From a bacterium (GTDB taxonomy: Bacteria; Zhuqueibacterota; Zhuqueibacteria; Residuimicrobiales; Residuimicrobiaceae), in contig JAAYTV010000711.1 in the NCBI GenBank assembly GCA_012523655.1, forward strand, positions 1-9,271: a stretch of DNA of 9,271 nucleotides, given 5' to 3'. A model generated the notes under the pieces. That model did no database searches and had not been told where the DNA came from. It saw only the letters and a program-made list of their open reading frames with translations. The position numbers and the translations under genes are program-made. Positions 1 through 5,646 of the stretch are shown here, one piece after another. Position 1 is the first letter of the stretch; the number at the start of each line of letters is the position of its first letter.

Positions 1-787
1 CGTCGGTCAGCCGCGCGTACTTGCGGTGCACCGAACCGATGATGGTGTTCAGCCCCAAGGGCATGGCCATGGTAAGAAACGCGCTCTCCAGCGGACCTTT
101 AACCGGCGAGCCATCCGCTTTTTTCGCCGGCAGCATAGTGGTGAAATTGCTCAGTCCTACGGAGATGGATACAGCCGCCAGCTCCGGGTCCTGGTGTATC
201 AACGTCAGGGTGTTCATCAACCGTTTGAAAAATCCTTTTGAATCGCTGCCGATGGGCATGATGCCGGGATCGAGAATCAGCGCCTCATTGGAGGACAGGG
301 CCAGTCTGTTTCTGGCGATCGCGGTCAGAGAACGTGCGGTGGAGTGGACCTGTTCTGCGGTTTTGTTCATCACCATGTCTCCGCCCTGATCCATGCCCTC
401 GGTGATGAGCAGAATGGGGATGAACGGCTGGACTGCGTATAGATCGAACATTTGCAGGCGCGCTTCAGAGATGGAATTCAGAATGGGTTTTCGGTTCCCC
501 GCCGCCGCCGGATCATAGGCTTCCAGTCCGGCTTGGGCGATCTCTGGATCCGGCGTATCGATGGAAAGGGGCAGGGAGATGTGTTGCTGAATTTTTTTTA
601 CCACTTCGGCCATGAGGCCGGGCGTGCGCGGACCTACGTTGACATCGATGTAGTCCGCGCCTTTTTCCGCCTGCAGGCGGGCCAACTCGACGATGCCGTT
701 GATGTCGTTCGCTTCAAACAGCTCATGGGTGGATGGCACTGAATCGTTGATCGATTCAGCAATAAGCGTAAGACCGGGAATGGCCAT
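1..787 (-). CDS. acsE: Methyltetrahydrofolate:corrinoid/iron-sulfur protein methyltransferase, AcsE-like (3' end cut by window edge)
   Basis: Cytoplasmic pterin-binding TIM-barrel enzyme that moves the methyl group of methyl-THF to the cobalt of a corrinoid protein, the last folate step of the Wood-Ljungdahl methyl branch. The 262 visible residues carry the family's landmarks in order: ESIND near 11-15, DVNVGP at 48-53, SIDT at 75-78, LNS at 103-105, DPG at 173-175 and GLSNF at 211-215. Asp77, Asn104, Asp173 and Asn214 match the pterin-contacting Asp/Asn positions of the characterised family. The known enzyme is about 262-270 aa, so only a short C-terminal piece should be missing. The ATG at 787-785 has AAAGGA nine bases upstream. 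Related stand-alone methyltransferases serving methylamine or glycine-betaine systems (MtgA-like) share this fold; the corrinoid partner gene, not visible here, would decide. The nearby fhs favours AcsE (inference). Confidence 0.82.
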   Translation of the reverse strand, partial: MAIPGLTLIAESINDSVPSTHELFEANDINGIVELARLQAEKGADYIDVNVGPRTPGLMAEVVKKIQQHISLPLSIDTPDPEIAQAGLEAYDPAAAGNRKPILNSISEARLQMFDLYAVQPFIPILLITEGMDQGGDMVMNKTAEQVHSTARSLTAIARNRLALSSNEALILDPGIMPIGSDSKGFFKRLMNTLTLIHQDPELAAVSISVGLSNFTTMLPAKKADGSPVKGPLESAFLTMAMPLGLNTIIGSVHRKYARLTD

Positions 788-813
788 GGGAAGGGATCCT
801 TTAAGAAACCGGC

Positions 814-840
814 AGTATAAGTATTATTCAATTATGTTAA
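814..840 (-). promoter_or_regulatory. Candidate promoter of the acsE-like gene
   Basis: On the minus strand a good -10 box, TATACT (819-814), lies 27 bases before the start codon. TTAACA (840-835) is a possible -35 box with a short 15-base spacer. The surrounding stretch is markedly AT-rich compared with the rest of the spacer. The -10 is convincing; the -35 and its spacing are not. Confidence 0.33.
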
Positions 841-996
841 TTATTAGGAAAATAAATAGCAAGTGAAAAGATCAGCGCAGGCTGCGCCTTGCACCCGCCG
901 GGACCGCTGCGCTGGAGATTCTGGCTTTCGGGCTGTGGACATCCGGGCGGCTGCAGGCAAAAGCCCTGTCCGGGCATGCCTGGATCCGCCGGCCGG

Positions 997-1026
997 TTGA
1001 AAATTGACGTTTTCTTTTTTTAAAAT
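997..1026 (+). promoter_or_regulatory. Candidate sigma70-type promoter for the CNBD-permease pair
   Basis: TTGAAA (997-1002) and TAAAAT (1021-1026) are separated by 18 bases, giving a predicted leader of roughly 107 nt before the start at 1140. A second -35-like box, TTGACG (1004-1009), overlaps the spacer but has no -10 at normal distance except the weak TTGTAC at 1027-1032. The position fits the downstream pair. Confidence 0.4.
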
Positions 1027-1139
1027 TTGTACTATATTGCAAAGAGATCGGGCGTTGATGGATCCGCGGATAAAAACGCCGGGACGCCTGATTGGCAACC
1101 GTGCTCATAGTCGCTCATATCTTTAAGCGAGGATGACGT

Positions 1140-1664
1140 ATGAAAGGTCTATTCGTCAGAAAAAATGCGTCGGAAAAAGCCGGGCTGAAAGAGTCCGACT
1201 TATGCAAGGTGCTCAAAAGCATGCCGATTTTTCAGGATTTGACCCGGCGCGAACTGGCTGCGGTGATTCGGATTTTGCACGAGCGGGAATATCAGCCTGA
1301 TGAGATCATTTTTCGCGAGAACGAGCCGGGATTAGGCATGTACATCATCGAGTCCGGCCGGGTGGCGATCCTGTCCGAATCCGGCAATCTACAACTGACC
1401 GAACTGGGCGACGGCGTATTTTTCGGCGAGATCTCGCTGTTGGATGCGGCGCCGCGCTCCGCCACCGCTGTGGCTAAGACCAAGAGTCGGATTTTTGGAC
1501 TGTTTCAGCCCGATCTCTACGGCCTGATCGAGCGCAATCCCAGCCTGGGCATCAAGATTGTGCTCGGGCTTTCGCGTCTGGTGTGCGAGAGGCTGCGTCA
1601 GACCAACCAGCGCGCCTTTGCCTTTAACGAAGCGCTGCAGCAGATGCGTCATACTGAGCCATGA
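1140..1664 (+). CDS. Stand-alone cyclic nucleotide-binding domain protein
   Basis: A 174-aa protein made almost entirely of one Crp/cNMP-type beta-roll domain. Residues about 28-140 follow the family pattern: MPIFQDLTRREL at 28-39, a glycine-rich turn (ENEPGLGMYII) at 60-70, ESGRVAI at 71-77, then the phosphate-binding cassette FFGEISLLDAAPRSATAVA at 94-112. Glu97 and Arg106 sit where cyclic nucleotide ribose and phosphate are held in CRP and PKA, so ligand binding is plausible. There is no helix-turn-helix domain: after the roll come only about 35 residues of probable C-helix, so it is not a complete CRP-type regulator. The start is supported by GAGGA six bases before the ATG. The permease gene begins 74 bases downstream on the same strand, suggesting co-transcription. 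Its partner and ligand are unknown; a sensor subunit acting by protein contact is my inference. Confidence 0.85.
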   Translation: MKGLFVRKNASEKAGLKESDLCKVLKSMPIFQDLTRRELAAVIRILHEREYQPDEIIFRENEPGLGMYIIESGRVAILSESGNLQLTELGDGVFFGEISLLDAAPRSATAVAKTKSRIFGLFQPDLYGLIERNPSLGIKIVLGLSRLVCERLRQTNQRAFAFNEALQQMRHTEP

Positions 1665-1738
1665 GCGCGCCGGATTCTACGGAACCCATGCAAACTTTGT
1701 CGTCACGGCGTTTCACCCCTTGATCGGAGGATAGATAC

Positions 1739-2800
1739 ATGATCTCCCTGCGCGACCCGAGCGCCCGCAAGATGCTGTATCTCTTTTTGGCACTGGTGTT
1801 GATCGTAGTGGTTCTGATGTTCAGCCATGTTGCCAAAATGGTGATCATCGCCATGCTGCTCGCTTATATTCTCGATCCGCTGGTGGTGCGTATGGAGGCG
1901 CGCGGCATTTCACGCGCCGCCGCTGCCGGCATCATTCTGGCGGTCATCACCGCCATCATCATCGCAGGTTTGTTTCTGACCGTGCCCCTTATCAAAGAGC
2001 AGATGATCCAGATGAGCAGCGGCGAAAGCTCGAGTAAAACCGATGCCGCTCTGGCGCAACTGCAGGAGGTGGTGCGCGCCAAACTGGGCTGGCTCGGCTA
2101 CGGCGACATCGATTTAAAGGCCAAACTGCAAGAGTTCAAGGCCGCTTCCAGCAAATACATCGTCGATTTCATCGTCAGCGATTTCGCCGGCTTGGTCATC
2201 ACCCTGGTGACGATTCCCTTCCTGATGTTCTTTTTCATCAAAGATGCGCTGACCTTCAAGAAGCAGTTGATCCGCATCGTGCCCAACCGTTTTTTTGAGT
2301 TCAGCCTGGATCTCATCCACAAGATGGATCAGCAACTCGGCAATTATCTGCGCGGCCAGTTCATTGATGCGGTCACCATCGGCACGCTGGCGACCGTCGG
2401 CCTCGGCGTGCTCAGCGTGCCCTACTTTTTTATCATCGGGCCGCTCGCCGGATTAGCTAACCTCATCCCTTATGTCGGCCCGTTTGCCGGCGGCATTCCG
2501 GCGATGATCGCCGCTCTGATGGAGAATGGGGATCTGGCGGCAGCCGGGAATGTGGCGCTGCTTTTTCTCGGCATCAAGCTGGTGGATGATTTTGGTGTTC
2601 AGCCCATGGCCATGTCCAGCAGCGTGCATCTCCATCCCGCGCTCATTATGGTCGCCTGTCTTGCGGCTGCCAATCTCTTCGGTTTGATCGGCATGCTGCT
2701 GGCGGTGCCCATCACCGGCTTCATCAAGGTGGTGATCACCGAGAGCGCACAGACTCTGAAACAATATCGCTTCAACCGGGATATCACCCTGAGAGCATAA
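1739..2800 (+). CDS. AI-2E family transporter (UPF0118/PerM-like permease)
   Basis: A 353-aa inner-membrane protein of the AI-2E transporter family, close to the usual length of about 350 aa. Hydrophobic segments are visible at about 12-30, 34-47, 62-84, 148-168, 209-233, 235-262, 270-284 and 300-333. A soluble charged loop lies at about 86-140. The family's conserved features are present: NLIPYVGPFAGGIPA at 241-255, the LVDDFGVQP segment at 281-289, LHP at 298-300, and GLIGMLLAVP near the C-terminus at 315-324. GGAGG lies eight bases before the ATG. Members include autoinducer-2 exporters and Na+/H+ antiporters, and most are uncharacterised, so the substrate cannot be inferred. It follows the cyclic-nucleotide-binding gene and ends directly against a terminator palindrome that includes the last base of its TAA stop. 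Confidence 0.88.
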   Translation: MISLRDPSARKMLYLFLALVLIVVVLMFSHVAKMVIIAMLLAYILDPLVVRMEARGISRAAAAGIILAVITAIIIAGLFLTVPLIKEQMIQMSSGESSSKTDAALAQLQEVVRAKLGWLGYGDIDLKAKLQEFKAASSKYIVDFIVSDFAGLVITLVTIPFLMFFFIKDALTFKKQLIRIVPNRFFEFSLDLIHKMDQQLGNYLRGQFIDAVTIGTLATVGLGVLSVPYFFIIGPLAGLANLIPYVGPFAGGIPAMIAALMENGDLAAAGNVALLFLGIKLVDDFGVQPMAMSSSVHLHPALIMVACLAAANLFGLIGMLLAVPITGFIKVVITESAQTLKQYRFNRDITLRA

Positions 2801-2835
2801 AAAAGCCCGGCCGGTTTAAACCGGCCGGGCTTTTT
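2800..2835. terminator. Bidirectional rho-independent terminator, perfect 36-bp palindrome
   Basis: Each arm is 18 bases with no mismatch; the left arm reads AAAAAGCCCGGCCGGTTT and the right arm is its exact complement, centred between 2817 and 2818. As RNA it gives a very GC-rich stem capped by a tiny AT loop, followed by a T-run on either strand. It sits between the convergent permease and beta-barrel genes, 21 bases past the latter's stop, so it can end both transcripts. Confidence 0.93.
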
Positions 2836-2856
2836 CGATTGGCGGCGGGTGAAACA

Positions 2857-3339
2857 TCAGAACCAGACGCGAAAGCCGCCGCTGATCGGAATATAGAACC
2901 CGTTGGTCTTGATGGTGGGAATCATCGAGATGCCGAACGCCGGGACCACCTGGGCATACAGCTCGATCTTTTTATCGATGAACATATTGACGCCCAGAGG
3001 AATGCGGATGCCGTCGTGCAGCTCGAAATCATCGCCAAAGAACATGCTCAGGAACAGACCCACGCCGGCGAACCAATTGATGGTGGATTCGCTGGAGCGG
3101 CCGATGGGCTTTTCAAAGAGCCAATAGTCTCAGGTCAGGCCAAAGCTTTTATCGTCATCAATATAATAGCTGGCGGCGAAGACCATCGGCCGGTCGTCGA
3201 GCTTGAGATTTATTGCAATGCCGTTCGTGTAGATCTTGCCGGCGTTTCCGCTGTATTGGAGGCCGAGACCAACCGCAAAGCTGCTGGCTGAAGACACCAG
3301 CATCAGTGCGGCGATCAACCACCCTGCTTTTTTGTTCAT
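2857..3339 (-). pseudogene. Small exported beta-barrel-type protein gene interrupted by an in-frame TGA
   Basis: One continuous reading frame of 160 codons is broken only at codon 70 by TGA (3132-3130). The first part (69 aa) begins with a clear signal peptide: MNKK, a hydrophobic stretch AGWLIAALMLVSSASSFA, and likely cleavage after SFA around residue 22. The second part continues in the same frame without any frameshift (DYWLFEKPIGRSS onward) and ends GGFRVWF, with the terminal aromatic typical of outer-membrane barrels. Alternating hydrophobic/polar stretches (INLKLDDR, VFAASYYIDDD, IELYAQVVPAFGI) support a small barrel of roughly OmpX size. AGGAG lies seven bases before the ATG, and a promoter and terminator are both in place. 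TGG to TGA (Trp, giving GLTWDYW) is the simplest reading. A sequencing error or stop read-through would give an intact protein instead. The family was not identified. Confidence 0.7.
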
Positions 3340-3503
3340 CTTTCTACTCCTGTGCTAGATTGTTTTGAACCCCACTTTGCTCTGCTTTCATACCATCAGG
3401 AGAAAGCGGCTGCGGGAGCTGAAGACTCGTGATCCTGTGGATCCCCGGGGATGCGGCGCCCTGATGATCGGTCTGCCGTTTGGGCTGAAACGCGATCACC
3501 GGT

Positions 3504-3552
3504 CTGCTGAGGGTGAATAAGCGATCCCCGCGGTGCACCCTGCGCGCAGCAG
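3504..3552 (-). promoter_or_regulatory. Hairpin at the 5' end of the beta-barrel mRNA leader
   Basis: On the plus strand CTGCTGAGGGTG (3504-3515) is matched by CACCCT (3536-3541) and CAGCAG (3547-3552). This gives 12 base pairs interrupted by a single 5-base bulge (3542-3546), with a 20-base loop. It starts about 11 bases after the predicted transcription start of the minus-strand gene. It could stabilise the mRNA 5' end or be part of a regulatory RNA. No known riboswitch class was recognised. Confidence 0.45.
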
Positions 3553-3569
3553 ATCTCATATTTGGATAA

Positions 3570-3598
3570 AATATAGCGCATTGTACCCTTGGAATCAA
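3570..3598 (-). promoter_or_regulatory. Sigma70-type promoter of the beta-barrel gene
   Basis: On the minus strand TTGATT (3598-3593) and TATATT (3575-3570) are separated by exactly 17 bases. The predicted start near 3563 leaves a leader of about 224 nt before the ATG at 3339, which is unusually long for a small envelope protein. Confidence 0.55.
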
Positions 3599-3663
3599 GA
3601 TTTATTTATCCCGGACAATACGGCGCACTGCAGCGGCGGAGTACTTGATCAGCAAAAAATGAG

Positions 3664-3676
3664 CAATGACTCATTG
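3664..3676. promoter_or_regulatory. 13-bp dyad, possible operator
   Basis: CAATGA-C-TCATTG is a perfect inverted repeat with one central base. It overlaps a second, wider repeat AATGAG...CTCATT (3658-3675). It ends 14 bases upstream of the fhs -35 box, and lies between the two divergent promoters, a typical place for a dimeric regulator to bind. The regulator is unknown. Confidence 0.35.
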
Positions 3677-3690
3677 TGAACGTTTTCTCC

Positions 3691-3719
3691 TTGACAATGG
3701 CCGGTTGAATGGCTAATAT
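3691..3719 (+). promoter_or_regulatory. Near-consensus sigma70 promoter of fhs
   Basis: TTGACA (3691-3696) is a perfect -35 box, followed after exactly 17 bases by TAATAT (3714-3719). This is the best promoter in the window. The predicted transcription start near 3726 leaves a leader of about 150 nt before the fhs ATG. Confidence 0.75.
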
Positions 3720-3738
3720 TCTTTAAGGTGCGAACCAG

Positions 3739-3870
3739 CCTCCAGACGGCGCGGTCATGCGGCTGCGGCCCCATTGATGCACCGGGGCCTGTCTGCCGTA
3801 AGGTTTCCACCAGTGCGAAGACCTTGTCGGCTGAAGGAAAGGTTTGCGTTGTCCAGAAATACTTGGGAGG
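3739..3870 (+). promoter_or_regulatory. Structured fhs 5' leader, candidate cis-regulatory RNA
   Basis: Hairpin 1 pairs CAGAC (3743-3747) with GTCTG (3791-3795) around an inner GGCCCC (3767-3772)/GGGGCC (3784-3789) stem. Hairpin 2 pairs GCCG (3795-3798) with CGGC (3828-3831) and AAGGT (3800-3804) with ACCTT (3821-3825). A second AAGGT (3839-3843) can instead capture the same ACCTT, so the folds exclude each other. CCTCC (3739-3743) is complementary to the Shine-Dalgarno GGAGG (3866-3870). The layout resembles a switch. It does not show the ZTP/pfl, THF, SAM or cobalamin riboswitch signatures I would recognise. Confidence 0.4.
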
Positions 3871-3876
3871 AAAGTC

Positions 3877-5550
3877 ATGCGTTTTAAACCCGACATTGAA
3901 ATCGCCCAGGCGGCGGCTTTAAAACCAATCGCAGAGATCGCCGCAGGGGTAGGGATCAATGAAACGTACATCGAGCAGTTCGGGAAATATAAGGCCAAGA
4001 TCGATTACCGCTTTCTGGATGAAGCGGCTGGGAAAAACGGCAAACTCATTCTGGTGTCCGCCATGACGCCGACGCCGGCCGGCGAAGGCAAAACCACCAT
4101 CACAGTGGGGCTGGCGGACGGATTGCAGCGGATCGGCAAAAAAGCGGTCGTTGCTCTGCGCGAGCCCTCTCTGGGGCCGGTATTCGGCATCAAGGGCGGT
4201 GCTGCTGGAGGCGGTTACGCCCAGGTGGTGCCCATGGAGGACATCAACCTTCATTTCACCGGCGATCTTCATGCCGTCGCCGCTGCCAACAATCTACTGG
4301 CCGCCATGTTGGATAATCACATTTATCAGGGAAACGGATTGCGCCTGGACACGAGGCGCATCACCTGGAGAAGATGCCTGGACATGAACGACCGGCAGCT
4401 TCGTTTCATGGTCAACGGTCTGGGTGGCCTGGTCAACGGTGTGCCCAGAGAAGATGGGTTTGACATCACCGCCGCTTCGGAGATCATGGCGGTGCTGTGT
4501 CTCGCTGCGGATGTGACGGATCTGAAAAAACGTCTGGCCGATATCATTGTGGGGTACACCTTTGACGAAAAACCCGTCACCGCGAGAGATATAAACGCCC
4601 AGGGAGCATTGGCCGCTTTGTTGAGAGACGCGCTCAAGCCGAATCTGGTGCAGACGCTGGAACATACGCCGGCGTTCGTGCATGGAGGCCCCTTCGGCAA
4701 TATTGCTCACGGATGCAACTCGATCATGGCCACGCGGATGGCGCTGGCACTGGGCGATTACGCGGTCACCGAAGCCGGGTTCGGATCCGATCTCGGCGCA
4801 GAGAAATTTTTCAACATCAAGTGTCGCTGGGCGGGGTTGACGCCCTCGGCAGTCGTGGTGGTCGCCACCGTGCGGGCGTTGAAACATCACGGAGGCGTGG
4901 GCAAAGCCGATTGGGAGAAAGAAAATCCTGGAGCGGTGGAAAAAGGCATGCCGAATTTGCTCCGTCATGTTGAGAATATCACCGGGCTGTTCGGCCTACC
5001 GTGCGTGGTCGCGATCAACCGGTTTCCGTCTGACACGGAGGCAGAGATCGCCGTGATCAAGGAACAATGCAGCCGGCAGGGTGTCGCGGCGGAACCGGCA
5101 GAGGTTTGGGCCAAAGGGGGCGAGGGCGGCAGGGCGCTTGCTGAAGAGGTCGTCCGTTTGTGCGAACAGCCGAACCATTTCAAACAGCTCTACGATCTGG
5201 ACATGAGCATCGAGAAGAAAATCGAGACCATCGTATATAAAATCTATCATGGCAGCAAGGTGGAATTCACCGCCAACGCCAAAAAACAGGCCGCCCAGTT
5301 CACTGCCCTGGGACTGGACCGGCTTCCTATCTGCATGGCAAAAACCCAGTACAGCCTGTCGGATAATCCCGCGCTATTAGGCGCGCCGGAGGGGTTCACC
5401 GTGACGGTGAGAAACCTGAAAATGTCCTCCGGCGCCGGCTTCATCGTCGTCCTGACCGGCGACATCATGACCATGCCCGGTCTGCCGAAAGTACCCTCTG
5501 CTGAAAAAATCGATGTGGACGCTGCGGGCAAGATCAGCGGATTGTTTTGA
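3877..5550 (+). CDS. fhs: Formate-tetrahydrofolate ligase
   Basis: ATP-dependent cytoplasmic enzyme making 10-formyl-THF from formate and THF, the entry step of the Wood-Ljungdahl methyl branch and a source of formyl groups for purines. At 557 aa it has the normal length of the bacterial single-domain enzyme. Visible motifs: nucleotide-binding loop TPTPAGEGKTT at 64-74, the signature REPSLGPVFGIKGGAAGGGY at 95-114, NLHFTGD at 124-130, GFGSDLGAEKFFNIKCR at 301-317, then VVAINRFPSDT, and the classic C-terminal GAGFIVVLTGDIMTMPGLPK. No key position looks lost. The ATG at 3877 is preferred over the in-frame TTG at 3844 because GGAGG lies six bases before it and the protein then aligns with the family's usual N-terminus. 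It is monocistronic: strong own promoter, long structured leader and a terminator after the stop. The acsE-like gene about 3 kb away acts in the same pathway. Confidence 0.97.
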   Translation: MRFKPDIEIAQAAALKPIAEIAAGVGINETYIEQFGKYKAKIDYRFLDEAAGKNGKLILVSAMTPTPAGEGKTTITVGLADGLQRIGKKAVVALREPSLGPVFGIKGGAAGGGYAQVVPMEDINLHFTGDLHAVAAANNLLAAMLDNHIYQGNGLRLDTRRITWRRCLDMNDRQLRFMVNGLGGLVNGVPREDGFDITAASEIMAVLCLAADVTDLKKRLADIIVGYTFDEKPVTARDINAQGALAALLRDALKPNLVQTLEHTPAFVHGGPFGNIAHGCNSIMATRMALALGDYAVTEAGFGSDLGAEKFFNIKCRWAGLTPSAVVVVATVRALKHHGGVGKADWEKENPGAVEKGMPNLLRHVENITGLFGLPCVVAINRFPSDTEAEIAVIKEQCSRQGVAAEPAEVWAKGGEGGRALAEEVVRLCEQPNHFKQLYDLDMSIEKKIETIVYKIYHGSKVEFTANAKKQAAQFTALGLDRLPICMAKTQYSLSDNPALLGAPEGFTVTVRNLKMSSGAGFIVVLTGDIMTMPGLPKVPSAEKIDVDAAGKISGLF

Positions 5551-5588
5551 CAGGGTGACAGCAGACCTTTGCCTTCAGCCTGTGGCAT

Positions 5589-5638
5589 GAGATCCGCCGA
5601 CCGCTTTCGGGGTTAGCGGGTCTCACGCGGGCTTTTTC
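5589..5638 (+). terminator. Rho-independent terminator of fhs
   Basis: GAGATCCGC (5589-5597) pairs with GCGGGTCTC (5616-5624), nine pairs with one wobble, around an 18-base loop that can pair further. A T-rich run (5632-5638) follows, seven bases after the stem, a little farther than usual. It sits just past the fhs stop. No T-run follows on the minus strand, so it does not obviously serve trkH. Confidence 0.6.
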
Positions 5639-5646
5639 TTCACGTC

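Larger units (their letters stand above)
788..1139. other. Divergent intergenic region, no gene seen
   Basis: This 352-base spacer separates the minus-strand acsE-like gene from the plus-strand cyclic-nucleotide-binding gene. It is AT-rich at both ends, where the candidate promoters lie. The GC-rich middle (about 870-990) has short inverted repeats: GCGCA-GGC-TGCGC near 875-887, and CAGCGCA matched further on by TGCGCTG. Short minus-strand open frames here lack a ribosome binding site and recognisable domains, so I do not call them. Confidence 0.6.
3340..3876. other. Divergent control region between the beta-barrel gene and fhs
   Basis: This 537-base stretch holds no convincing gene. It contains two outward-facing promoters (3570-3598 minus, 3691-3719 plus), a 13-bp dyad between them, a large inverted repeat in the minus-strand leader and a structured plus-strand leader. 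Two short copies of CGGTCTGC (3469-3476 and 3500-3507) and the palindrome ATCCCCGGGGAT (3441-3452) also lie in the minus-strand leader; their meaning is unclear. Each subregion is described separately. Confidence 0.65.

Noticed and set aside
21..742. Plus-strand open frames opposite the acsE-like gene
   Set aside because: The minus frame is continuous from 787 to the window edge and carries the pterin-binding motifs; the plus frames are its shadows.
3130..3132. Genome-wide reassignment of TGA to Trp
   Set aside because: fhs and the CNBD gene end in TGA at the expected protein ends, and all other genes here use TGG for Trp.
2839..3291. Plus-strand open frame of 150 codons opposite the beta-barrel gene
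   Set aside because: The minus frame has the signal peptide, ribosome site, promoter and terminator; the plus frame begins without a ribosome site just after a terminator.
3844..3876. Longer fhs start at the TTG at 3844
   Set aside because: No ribosome binding site at a suitable distance, and the added 11 residues are not part of the family; the ATG at 3877 has GGAGG at ideal spacing.
3726..3876. ZTP, THF or cobalamin riboswitch in the fhs leader
   Set aside because: The conserved cores I know for these classes, such as the CCGCCTGGGC end of the ZTP motif or the cobalamin box, are not present, so I report only an unclassified structured leader.
4294..4968. Minus-strand open frame of 224 codons inside fhs
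   Set aside because: It lies wholly within the well-supported fhs frame and shows no domain or plausible start signal.
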